Made by a program: the position numbers and the translations under genes
Source: Flavobacterium coralii
Lineage (GTDB): Bacteria; Bacteroidota; Bacteroidia; Flavobacteriales; Flavobacteriaceae
Assembly: GCF_019891545.1 (NCBI RefSeq)
Contig: NZ_JAHDIU010000008.1
Coordinates: forward strand, 1-64,000
Length of the DNA: 64,000 bases
Direction: 5' to 3'
In this document: positions 53,951-61,762 of the stretch, one piece after another
Numbering within the stretch: position 1 is the stretch's first letter
Layout: the number at the start of each line of letters is the position of its first letter
Notes under the pieces: model-generated
Told to the model about the DNA's origin: nothing
The model's input: the letters and a program-made list of their open reading frames with translations, nothing else
Databases searched by the model: none

Positions 53951-55115
53951 TAGATATAGGATACCTGATATTACCTACAATTTTAAAGTTGTAGAAGCTC
54001 TTGATTTCTCAGGTGCACCATACCTATTGCTTGAACGCGACCTAATAGGTAATAGGTATATTAGCTACTTAATTGAGGAAGACTCAGAATATGAGCAGCG
54101 AATATATATTCAAATTTCTGAACGAAAATTTTCATTACTTGCTTCTGAAAGTTTATCTGTAAGGGAGGTTTTTGAGACATCGGAGAATCAAACCTTTATA
54201 ATCACTAAGTTTTCTGTAAAAACTGGGAAACTATTAGAAAGTTATTTAATCCCAGCAGAATCTTTCGATGTAAGCTTTATACCAATTAACTATTTTGTTG
54301 CATATGACGCAGAAGAAATAATTGAAGATGAAAGTTTGATCAACTATTCAATACAGGCACAGAAACTTGTATTTGATTTTTATCTTCATGGTCAAAATCT
54401 TATTGAAAATATTAAGCCATACGCACTATATAAGGTGTTTACACCAATAGTAGAAATGATAAAAAAATTAGTGGGATTTGACAATAGAAATGCTGACAAA
54501 TATATAGCATTTTCAAACTTGAGACATAGTTCATTAGGCATTACTATTGAGGTAAACTATTCTCACGATTTATTTCTTGATAAAGAAAAAAAAGCTCTTG
54601 ATATACTAACTAAGTTATTAAATGCTCAAGAAAAAGAAGATTTTATATCAATTGTTTCTCAAACACAGGATAGCTCATATATAGTACATTATAAATCTAT
54701 AATAAAAGCTATAATTGATAACAATGCCGATTTAACTACAGCTTATGCTAATCCAATTGAATCATATGTTCGAAAAAGTTATATAAACAAAGAGAAAGCC
54801 ATTATTGCTAAAAAAGTAATTGATGAAACTTTTGATGTAATTGAGGATGTAGAAGAGATAGTTGGTAGATTCTTCGAAATTGATTTAACATCAAAAGAGC
54901 CATCGTTTAAGATTCTTCCTATTGACGAAGTAAAGCCAATATCTGGTAAATTTGAACTATCACTAATAAATTCGCTTATTGAAGATAAAGTAAACTTAGG
55001 GAAGGAAGAATATGTTTTTACAGTAAAAACATTATATCACCCTGAAACTGTAGTCAATAAGGAAGATATAAAAAGGTACATGTTAAAATATGAAAAGTAT
55101 GAAGCTCCCAAATAA
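53937..55115 (+). CDS. Unknown islet protein B
   Basis: A 392-aa soluble protein with no domain I recognise. The N-terminal 130 residues look like a beta-rich sensor or binding domain (YRIPDITYNFKVVEALDFSGAPYLLLERD... RYISYLIEED); the remainder is mixed alpha/beta with KKLVGFDNRNADKYIAFSNLRHSSLGITIEV. No catalytic motif stands out. The apparent TTG start at 53934 is replaced by ATG 53937. It overlaps protein A by 14 bp, ends on a terminator, and is strongly AT-rich, pointing to recent acquisition. Confidence 0.75.
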   Translation: MEIDNRYRIPDITYNFKVVEALDFSGAPYLLLERDLIGNRYISYLIEEDSEYEQRIYIQISERKFSLLASESLSVREVFETSENQTFIITKFSVKTGKLLESYLIPAESFDVSFIPINYFVAYDAEEIIEDESLINYSIQAQKLVFDFYLHGQNLIENIKPYALYKVFTPIVEMIKKLVGFDNRNADKYIAFSNLRHSSLGITIEVNYSHDLFLDKEKKALDILTKLLNAQEKEDFISIVSQTQDSSYIVHYKSIIKAIIDNNADLTTAYANPIESYVRKSYINKEKAIIAKKVIDETFDVIEDVEEIVGRFFEIDLTSKEPSFKILPIDEVKPISGKFELSLINSLIEDKVNLGKEEYVFTVKTLYHPETVVNKEDIKRYMLKYEKYEAPK

Positions 55116-55130
55116 AGGGGCTTTTTTATT
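55100..55130 (+). terminator. Terminator overlapping the islet protein B stop
   Basis: AAGCTCC (55102-55108) / GGGGCTT (55117-55123, one G-T wobble), then T-run. The stop codon lies in the loop. Confidence 0.7.
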
Positions 55131-55160
55131 ACATTAGCCTTTAAGACTAAATAATTAAGT

Positions 55161-55514
55161 ATGGAACTTGAAACATTCATAAGCGAAACGATTAAATCTA
55201 TAATTAAAGGGGTAAATAGTACACAAGAATTTGCTAACGAAAGTAATGCGGTAATTAATCCATTAGTACCTACTGATGATAAGGTGTCACAAAATTGCAT
55301 TACTTATCCAAACGACCACCGTAAAAGAATAATTACTAAAATTGATTTTGATATAGATGTTGTTGTATCTAGTAATAATAGTAATGAAACTGGAGGTGGT
55401 ATTAAATTACAAGTAATTAATTTTGGAGGAAAAAATTCTGCTACAGAGTCAAATCAAACTTCTTCCAATTTAAAATTTGAAATAAATATGCTACTACCTT
55501 ATCAAGAAGTCTAA
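55161..55514 (+). CDS. Small protein resembling the trypco2 (trypsin-co-occurring) family
   Basis: A 117-aa protein: N-terminal amphipathic helix (MELETFISETIKSIIKGVN), a low-complexity linker, then a beta-rich C-terminal half with FDIDVVVSS, GGGIKLQVINFGG and SNLKFEINMLLP. The pattern resembles trypco2-like domains, which in other bacteria co-occur with trypsin-like proteases in predicted conflict systems. No protease is in the window. It follows the protein B terminator, so may have a separate promoter, none clear. Resemblance only. Confidence 0.65.
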   Translation: MELETFISETIKSIIKGVNSTQEFANESNAVINPLVPTDDKVSQNCITYPNDHRKRIITKIDFDIDVVVSSNNSNETGGGIKLQVINFGGKNSATESNQTSSNLKFEINMLLPYQEV

Positions 55515-55600
55515 CTCACATTTGGTGTAAAAAAGGATATAGTTACCAAAAATTATTCAGGAAACTGTGCTTTAATTTCCCGATTCTGAAATAAAACTAT

Positions 55601-55608
55601 TACTTTTG
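55601..55608 (+). promoter_or_regulatory. -7 box (TACTTTTG) upstream of the TPP riboswitch
   Basis: TACTTTTG matches TAnnTTTG and would start the transcript just before the riboswitch aptamer. Confidence 0.6.
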
Positions 55609-55617
55609 CGCTGTCTC

Positions 55618-55690
55618 AAAGGGGTGCCCTAAATCACGGGCTGAGATCATACCCAAAGAACCTGGGCGGGTAATGCCGCCAAGGGAAAGG
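55618..55690 (+). promoter_or_regulatory. TPP riboswitch (THI element)
   Basis: Conserved TPP aptamer blocks appear in order: GGGGTGCC, CTGAGATCATACCC, GAACCTGGGCGGGTAATGCC, AGGGAA. The aptamer lies in the leader of the TonB-dependent receptor gene, with about 100 bases between it and the ATG. Downstream sequence (AAGGCG near 55686, CGCCGGCCTT near 55711) could form the switching helix. High TPP should lower receptor expression, as for known Bacteroidota THI elements. Confidence 0.9.
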
Positions 55691-55795
55691 CGAAAAGGTA
55701 CAGGAGTGCACGCCGGCCTTAAGCCACTGAATCATTTTATTATTAACTTTAAAAAGGAATAATTGCCCCTTTTATTCGTAAACACATAGTTACGA

Positions 55796-57967
55796 ATGAA
55801 AACTTTATTCACTTCTGCAAACAGCAAAAAAACCGTTTTAAGGGTTGCACTTGCAATGTTTTCTGTTGGCGCTGCCGCACAAAACACACCGGAGCAGGAC
55901 ACCACACAGGTCTCTGACTACAAACTCGATGAGGTACTGGTGCAGGCCGTGCGCGTAAACGCACAAACACCCGTAACCTTTAGCAACGTGAGCAAAGAGG
56001 AGATTGCCCCGAGAAACCTGGGGCAGGATATCCCCCTGCTGCTTAACTATCTGCCATCTGTAGTAACCACTACCGATGCGGGCAATGGCATTGGCTACAC
56101 AGGCATACGTGTACGTGGCGCCGACGCAAGCCGCGTTAACGTTACCCTTAACGGCATACCCTACAATGATGCCGAATCGCACGGTACATTTTGGGTTAAT
56201 ATGCCCGACTTTGCCTCATCTGTAGAGAATATACAGCTACAGCGCGGTGTGGGTACCTCTACTAACGGGGCAGGCGCTTTTGGCGCAAGCCTTAACCTGC
56301 TTACCGATGCTTACAGCAAAAACTCGAGTGGCGAGATTTCTAATAGCTTTGGTAGTTTCAACTCGCGCAAACACACTGTAAAGTTCAGCACCGGGCTCAT
56401 GAACGACCGTTTTGAAATTGCGGGAAGGCTCAGCAATATTGCCTCTGACGGTTATATCGACAGGGCAGAGTCCGACCTTAAATCATACTTCCTGCAGGGA
56501 ACGTATGTATATGGCTCTACACTTATAAAAGCACTTGTTTTTGGCGGAACAGAACGCACCTATCAGGCATGGAACGGGATAGATGCCGCCACGATGGCTG
56601 AAAACAGGCGTTTTAACTATTCGGGAATGTACACTGATAATGAAGGCAATGTCCGTTTTTATGACAACGAAACCGATAATTACCAGCAGGATCATTATCA
56701 ACTGCACTGGAATGAAAGTTTAAATAACAACTGGAGTACCAATGTAGCGCTGCATTACACAATAGGGAAAGGCTATTATGAAAATTACCGCGATAATGAC
56801 ACGTATGCCGATTACGGGCTTGATGATATAACAATAAACGGCGAACTGATTACAGAAGAAGACCTTATCACCCAAAAATGGCTGGATAATGATTTTTACG
56901 GTACTACATTTTCTGCCAACTATAAAGATGAGGCGTGGGATGTAGTGTTTGGGGGTGCGTGGAATAAGTATGAAGGGGCGCATTTCGGCAACATAATCTG
57001 GGCGAGGTATTCAGGCGATTTTGAGCGTGATGACCGCTATTATGACAACAATGCCGACAAAACCGACTTTAATGTTTTTGCCAAGGCGAACTATCGCGTA
57101 AGCGAAAGCATTAGTCTCTTTGGGGATATGCAGTACCGACGTGTGCGTTACCAGGCAGACAATGTACTGGAAAGTGCCGCTACACCAGTTGCAGTAGATG
57201 ACACCTTTAACTTTTATAACCCGAAGGCAGGTTTAACCTACAGGATAAATGACAACAATAACCTGTACTTCAGCTATGCGAGGGCAAACAAAGAGCCGCG
57301 CCGTGCGGATTACGAAAGCGGTAGCACAAAACCCGAAACGCTGAACGATTTTGAGCTTGGCTGGCGCTATAAGCAGGGGCGTAATGCTGTAAACGTAAAC
57401 GCTTACTACATGCGCTATAAAGACCAGTTGGTTCTTACAGGCGCACTTAATGACGTAGGTGCCCCGGTATATACCAACAGCGGCGACAGTTACCGCACAG
57501 GGCTTGAGGCAGACATAACAGCTTATGCGGCAGACTTTTTAATCATTCGCCCAAACATTGCGTTGAGCATCAATAAAAATGTTGACTTTTTTATTGAAGG
57601 GGAAAATGGCCCTGAAGACCTGGGTAATACTGAAATCGCCTTTTCACCGGGCGTGATAGCAGGCAACCAGCTTATATTCCTTCCATACAAAAACTTACAG
57701 ATAGCTCTGCTGAGCAAATATGTTGGTGAGCAGTATATGGACAACTATGAGTCGGGCAACGCAAAGCTGGACAGCTACTTCGTGAACGACCTCAACATAA
57801 GCTACGAGCTTAAAACAGAAAAGATATTTAAGTCAATCGTATTTAGCGGGTTGCTAAACAATATGTTTGATACAGAATATGTATCTAACGGCTATATGTG
57901 GGGCGACCCTTATTATTACCCGCAGGCAGGTATCAACTTTCTTGTAGGGGCAACATTAAAGTTTTAA
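55796..57967 (+). CDS. TonB-dependent outer-membrane receptor, thiamine-related
   Basis: A 723-aa TonB-dependent receptor. After the N-terminal signal (ending GAAAQ) it has a TonB-box-like DEVLVQAVRV, a plug domain (about 60-165, IRVRGADASRVNVTLNGIPYNDAESHGTFWVNMPD) and a 22-strand barrel ending GINFLVGATLKF. TPP riboswitch control makes it the probable outer-membrane importer of thiamine or TPP, in line with thiamine-regulated receptors known in Bacteroidota. No other thiamine gene is adjacent. It ends just before a palindromic repeat that can act as terminator. Confidence 0.92.
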   Translation: MKTLFTSANSKKTVLRVALAMFSVGAAAQNTPEQDTTQVSDYKLDEVLVQAVRVNAQTPVTFSNVSKEEIAPRNLGQDIPLLLNYLPSVVTTTDAGNGIGYTGIRVRGADASRVNVTLNGIPYNDAESHGTFWVNMPDFASSVENIQLQRGVGTSTNGAGAFGASLNLLTDAYSKNSSGEISNSFGSFNSRKHTVKFSTGLMNDRFEIAGRLSNIASDGYIDRAESDLKSYFLQGTYVYGSTLIKALVFGGTERTYQAWNGIDAATMAENRRFNYSGMYTDNEGNVRFYDNETDNYQQDHYQLHWNESLNNNWSTNVALHYTIGKGYYENYRDNDTYADYGLDDITINGELITEEDLITQKWLDNDFYGTTFSANYKDEAWDVVFGGAWNKYEGAHFGNIIWARYSGDFERDDRYYDNNADKTDFNVFAKANYRVSESISLFGDMQYRRVRYQADNVLESAATPVAVDDTFNFYNPKAGLTYRINDNNNLYFSYARANKEPRRADYESGSTKPETLNDFELGWRYKQGRNAVNVNAYYMRYKDQLVLTGALNDVGAPVYTNSGDSYRTGLEADITAYAADFLIIRPNIALSINKNVDFFIEGENGPEDLGNTEIAFSPGVIAGNQLIFLPYKNLQIALLSKYVGEQYMDNYESGNAKLDSYFVNDLNISYELKTEKIFKSIVFSGLLNNMFDTEYVSNGYMWGDPYYYPQAGINFLVGATLKF

Positions 57968-57983
57968 GATATTTAGACATAGC

Positions 57984-58116
57984 AAAAAAGGGCTGTTTCA
58001 AAGGTGTCACTCTGAACGTAATGAAAAGAAGTGAAGAATCTCAACAATTATTCGAAGAGATTCTTCCTTCGTCAGAATGACAATAGGCTATAATTCTTTT
58101 GAGACAGACCTTTTTT
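57984..58116. repeat. 133-bp nested palindromic repeat (REP/MITE-like)
   Basis: Three nested inverted-repeat pairs: outer 57984-58002 with 58098-58116 (17 of 19), middle TGTCACTCTGA (58005-58015) with TCAGAATGACA (58072-58082, 10 of 11), and inner GAAGAATCTC (58033-58042) with GAGATTCTTC (58057-58066, perfect). A-run at one end and T-run at the other make it a possible bidirectional terminator between two convergent genes. Motifs of the kind TGTCATTCTGA...GAAGAATCTC recur in many Bacteroidota genomes. Confidence 0.75.
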
Positions 58117-58546
58117 AATTCGACACCCTTATCTTATTCTCTCCTGTAATTTCAACACGGTAAGGCTTTAGCGTATATCTCTGGCCTTCGGCTTCACCGC
58201 TAAACAGGTTATATTCGGCGCCGTCACACGGGCAGGTTGCTATAACGCCATCACGTTGCAAGCGGGAGCAGTCAGTTAAGGGCTGGTTGGGGCAGCTTGC
58301 TTCATAAGCAACAAAGCCGCCACCTGTGTTAATTATATAAACACCGTTTATGCCTATGCCCGCCTGGTTAACATAAACCACGTTACCGGTAAACAGTAGC
58401 TGGCTGTACTGGGGCAGGTTCATATCTATATCTACCGCAAAATTATAATCGGGCAGGTTTGGGTTACGGTACCTGTTATCATCATTACTGCAGCTGCATA
58501 TAAAAAGCGTAACAGCAAGCACACACAGGTATTTAGCTATATTCAT
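58115..58546 (-). CDS. Rieske-fold lipoprotein lacking iron-sulfur ligand histidines
   Basis: A 143-aa lipoprotein (lipid Cys19, ICSC followed by SNDD). The core resembles a Rieske domain, but the two cluster motifs read C85-P-N87 and C105-P-C107-D108, where C-x-H and C-x-x-H are expected, so both histidine ligands are missing. C93 is an extra cysteine. An ATG 12 bases upstream (58558) would leave only about five leader bases after the TAAATTTG -7 box; ATG 58546 starts at the signal peptide and is preferred. Possibly a non-electron-transfer or disulfide-stabilised relative; function unknown. Confidence 0.72.
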   Translation of the reverse strand: MNIAKYLCVLAVTLFICSCSNDDNRYRNPNLPDYNFAVDIDMNLPQYSQLLFTGNVVYVNQAGIGINGVYIINTGGGFVAYEASCPNQPLTDCSRLQRDGVIATCPCDGAEYNLFSGEAEGQRYTLKPYRVEITGENKIRVSN

Positions 58547-58571
58547 AAAATTTTGCATAATAATTATGAAA

Positions 58572-58579
58572 CAAATTTA
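58572..58579 (-). promoter_or_regulatory. -7 box (TAAATTTG) for the Rieske-like gene
   Basis: Reverse-strand TAAATTTG, 25 bases upstream of the preferred ATG at 58546. Confidence 0.5.
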
Positions 58580-58641
58580 ATTTAATTAACTTTGACAGGT
58601 GCTATTGCACATAGTTAAAAACAGACGAATTAAAAAAATAT

Positions 58642-58649
58642 TATCTTTG
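58642..58649 (+). promoter_or_regulatory. -7 box (TATCTTTG) for greA
   Basis: TATCTTTG, 56 bases before the greA ATG, placing the terminator-like hairpin inside the greA leader. Confidence 0.6.
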
Positions 58650-58654
58650 CAGAA

Positions 58655-58688
58655 AGAAATCCCGTTGCGAATGGGATTTTTTCTATTT
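58655..58688 (+). terminator. Intrinsic terminator (attenuator candidate) inside the greA leader
   Basis: AAATCCC (58657-58663) / GGGATTT (58673-58679) with two further inner pairs and a following T-run. It lies between the greA -7 box and start codon. No plus-strand gene upstream needs it, since the preceding gene diverges. Confidence 0.8.
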
Positions 58689-58705
58689 ATATAAACAATG
58701 AAGTT

Positions 58706-59182
58706 ATGAGTACAGTATCTTACTACACAGCCGAAGGATTAAAAAAACTAAGGGATGAGCTTGACCAGCTAAAAAGTATAGAAAGGCCCAAAGCATCTCA
58801 GGCAATAGCCGAGGCAAGGGATAAAGGAGACTTATCTGAAAATGCAGAATATGATGCCGCAAAGGAGGCACAGGGCCTGCTTGAGCTTAAAATTGCTAAA
58901 ATGGAAGAGCTTGTAGCCAACGCACGCCTTATAGACGAATCTCAGCTGGACGTAAGCAAGGCACTTGTACTTAGCACTGTTAAAATTAAGAACCGTGCCA
59001 ACGGCATGGAAATGAAATATACGCTTGTTGCCGAGAGCGAAGCTGACCTTAAAGCCGGAAAGATATCCGTAACATCACCTATTGGCAAAGGGCTTTTGGG
59101 CAAATCTGTAGGTGAGGTGGCTGAAATAAAAGTACCTAACGGCACGCTTAATTTTGAGATACTTGAAATAACCAGAGACTAA
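58706..59182 (+). CDS. greA: Transcription elongation factor GreA
   Basis: A 158-aa protein of typical GreA length: N-terminal coiled coil (YTAEGLKKLRDELDQLKSIERPKASQAIAEARDKGDLSENAEYDAAKEAQGLLE) with the acidic DLSENAEYD tip, and a C-terminal FKBP-like domain (about 80-158, SPIGKGLLGKSVGEV). It enters the RNA polymerase secondary channel and stimulates cleavage of backtracked RNA. It is followed by the HIT gene after 19 bp. Confidence 0.97.
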   Translation: MSTVSYYTAEGLKKLRDELDQLKSIERPKASQAIAEARDKGDLSENAEYDAAKEAQGLLELKIAKMEELVANARLIDESQLDVSKALVLSTVKIKNRANGMEMKYTLVAESEADLKAGKISVTSPIGKGLLGKSVGEVAEIKVPNGTLNFEILEITRD

Positions 59183-59201
59183 CTCCTAAAACTACAGACG
59201 T

Positions 59202-59591
59202 ATGAGCACTATATTCACTAAAATTGTAAACGGCGAAATACCGGCCTACAAAGTAGCGGAAGATGATAACTTCCTTGCATTTTTAGATGTAAATCCTAAC
59301 GCAAAAGGTCATACGCTGTGCATACCCAAGCAGGAGATAAACAAAATATTTGATATGGATGAGCAACTTTATACCGGGCTTATGCAGTTTGCCTATAAAG
59401 TTGCCCATGCCATAGAAAAAACCGTGCCCTGCAAACGCGTGGGTATGGCCGTTGTGGGCCTTGAAGTACCCCATGTGCATGTGCACCTTATACCGCTTAA
59501 TGATATGGACGACTTCAGGTTTGTTAATAAAGTTAAACTGGAAAAAGAAGAATTTCAGGCACTTGCAGATTCTATAAGCAAAAATCTTTAA
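59202..59591 (+). CDS. HIT family nucleotide hydrolase/transferase
   Basis: A 129-aa protein with the HIT motif HVHVHLIP (H91, H93, H95) and the N-terminal IFTKIVNGEIPAYKVAEDD typical of Hint/PKCI-1 relatives, which hydrolyse AMP-lysine or other nucleoside phosphoramidates. It is probably co-transcribed with greA. Substrate not determined. Confidence 0.94.
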   Translation: MSTIFTKIVNGEIPAYKVAEDDNFLAFLDVNPNAKGHTLCIPKQEINKIFDMDEQLYTGLMQFAYKVAHAIEKTVPCKRVGMAVVGLEVPHVHVHLIPLNDMDDFRFVNKVKLEKEEFQALADSISKNL

Positions 59592-59671
59592 ACGATTATT
59601 AAAATCATAAAAATTTGGCACACGCTTTGTTAATGCATTTTTCAAATTAATAAAACGTTAATTAAATTTTT

Positions 59672-60112
59672 ATGAAACACAAATTTTTAGCTTTAGGCTT
59701 AGCAGGGCTTTTTATGGCCTCATGTTCATCAGACGATGACAATTCAAATAATGTAAACATGTCTTTGCTTACCACCAAAAAGTGGTACTATGTATCGGAC
59801 AGGGTAAATGGTGAAACCATACCTTATGACGACCATGAAACCTGCGGTAAAGATTATGTAGAGTTTACTACTACAGGCACTGTAAGCCATGTTGATGTAT
59901 GGAATTGTAACGGCAACACACCGGAAACAGAAACAATACCCGGAACTTATAATGTAACAAGCAAAAACATTGTAATAAACATGGCAGGGTTTACACTTGG
60001 GGCGAATGTAAAAAGGCTGACATCTGAAACATTGGTACTGGAATCTCAGTATGATTATGATGAAGATGGTACTCCCGAAACCGTTACCCAGACTTATACC
60101 AGCCAGCCATAG
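59672..60112 (+). CDS. Lipocalin-like lipoprotein
   Basis: A 146-aa lipoprotein (MASC, lipid Cys18, followed by SSDDDN, an acidic surface-export-like signal). The mature part LTTKKWYYVSDRVNGETIPY...YVEFTTTGTV...GTYNVTSKNIVINMAGF matches small flavobacterial lipocalin-like proteins with a beta-barrel fold. Ligand unknown. A strong terminator follows. Confidence 0.82.
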   Translation: MKHKFLALGLAGLFMASCSSDDDNSNNVNMSLLTTKKWYYVSDRVNGETIPYDDHETCGKDYVEFTTTGTVSHVDVWNCNGNTPETETIPGTYNVTSKNIVINMAGFTLGANVKRLTSETLVLESQYDYDEDGTPETVTQTYTSQP

Positions 60113-60147
60113 TTTCTTTCATCAATCAAGAAAACGAAATCAAATCA

Positions 60148-60180
60148 GGAAAAGCGGGAATAATTTCCCGCTTTTTTAAT
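60148..60180 (+). terminator. Terminator after the lipocalin-like gene
   Basis: AAAGCGGGAA (60151-60160) / TTCCCGCTTT (60165-60174), then T-run. Confidence 0.9.
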
Positions 60181-60298
60181 GAATGCACCTTAGTATCAAA
60201 AATTATACCCTAAGAAAAGGCAGTATTAATTTTATCAAAAAACCGAAGGGTTGTAAAGGTGCTTTTTTGTAATTTTATACAGAAAATTTACAGTATTT

Positions 60299-61759
60299 AT
60301 GCTCAAGCAGAATTTACAGTTAAAGTTATCGCAGAAATTATCTCCGCAGCAAATCCAGCTCATGAAGCTGATACAACTGCCTACGCAGGCCTTTGAGCAA
60401 CGCCTGAAGGAAGAAATGGTAGAAAACCCGGCATTAGAATCGGGTCGGGAAGAAGAATATGACGCAGACGATTTTGGAAATGACGACTACGATGAATATG
60501 ACGACTATGACAACGAAAGGATTGATGCCGACGAGATTAATATAGACGAATACCTTAGCGACGACGAGATACCCAACTACAAGCTACAGGCAAACAACTA
60601 TAGCGATGATGATGAAGACAGGAGTATGCCCTTTGCGGCAAATGTGAGCTTTCACCAAAGCCTTACCGACCAGCTAAATACTTTTATACTGAGCGAAAAC
60701 GAAAGGGATATTGCCGAATTTTTAGTGGGAAGTATAGACGACACAGGATATATAAGGCGCAGCATAGCCGACCTTGTGGATGATATGGCCTTTACTCAGG
60801 GCATTTATACCGATGAGCAGACTGTAGAAAACATACTGCACGTTATTCACCAGTTAGAGCCCGCAGGTGTTGGCGCTCGCGATTTACAGGAATGCCTTTT
60901 GCTCCAGCTTAAGCACAAAACGCCTACCGAAGCCATAGAGCTTGCCATAGACATTATAGAAAACCAGTTTGATGCTTTTACCAAAAAGCATTATGACAAG
61001 TTGCTGCAAAAATATGATATATCGCAGGAGCAGTTGCGAAAAGCAATTGACGAGATTGAAAGGCTGAACCCTAAGCCGGGCGGCGCTTATGACAGCAACA
61101 AAGCGGTTGAACATGTTGTGCCTGATTTTAGTATTAAGATTATTGATGGCGAGCTGGAACTGTCTTTAAACGGAAGGAATGCTCCGGAGCTCCACGTGAG
61201 CAAGGATTACCAGGAAATGCTGCAGAGCTATAAAGATTCGCGCGAAAAATCGAATGCACAGAAGGATGCGGTGCAGTTCATCAAGCAAAAGCTGGACTCT
61301 GCCAAATGGTTTATAGATGCCATAAGGCAAAGGCAGGAAACGCTTTTTGTTACCATGAATGCCATAATGCATTTTCAGGAAGAGTATTTCCTTACCGGAG
61401 ACGAAACCAAGCTTAAGCCGATGATACTTAAAGATATTGCCGACCTTGTCGGGCTTGATATATCTACAGTATCCCGTGTGGCTAACAGCAAATATGTAGA
61501 AACCCCTTATGGCACCAAGCTGATTAAGGAATTCTTTTCTGAAGCCATGAAAAACGACCAAGGAGAAGATGTTTCTACCATTGAAATTAAAAAGATACTG
61601 CAAAACGTTATTGAGGACGAAGATAAAAGGAAACCACTCCCTGATGATAAGCTTGCCGAAATACTTAAAGACAAAGGCTACCCTATAGCCCGAAGGACAA
61701 TTGCAAAATACCGCGAACAGCTTGATATACCCGTTGCCCGCATGCGCAAGAAAATATAG
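60299..61759 (+). CDS. rpoN: RNA polymerase sigma-54 factor
   Basis: A 486-aa sigma-54: glutamine-rich region I (LKQNLQLKLSQKLSPQQIQLMKLIQLP), a strongly acidic region II (about 45-105, many D/E/Y), core-binding region III with LEPAGVGARDLQECLLLQL, an HTH (DIADLVGLDISTVSRVANSKYV) and the RpoN box ARRTIAKYRE (464-473). It recognises -24/-12 promoters and needs AAA+ activators, none of which is in the window. The PAP2-like gene follows 3 bp later. Confidence 0.97.
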   Translation: MLKQNLQLKLSQKLSPQQIQLMKLIQLPTQAFEQRLKEEMVENPALESGREEEYDADDFGNDDYDEYDDYDNERIDADEINIDEYLSDDEIPNYKLQANNYSDDDEDRSMPFAANVSFHQSLTDQLNTFILSENERDIAEFLVGSIDDTGYIRRSIADLVDDMAFTQGIYTDEQTVENILHVIHQLEPAGVGARDLQECLLLQLKHKTPTEAIELAIDIIENQFDAFTKKHYDKLLQKYDISQEQLRKAIDEIERLNPKPGGAYDSNKAVEHVVPDFSIKIIDGELELSLNGRNAPELHVSKDYQEMLQSYKDSREKSNAQKDAVQFIKQKLDSAKWFIDAIRQRQETLFVTMNAIMHFQEEYFLTGDETKLKPMILKDIADLVGLDISTVSRVANSKYVETPYGTKLIKEFFSEAMKNDQGEDVSTIEIKKILQNVIEDEDKRKPLPDDKLAEILKDKGYPIARRTIAKYREQLDIPVARMRKKI

Positions 61760-61762
61760 CAG

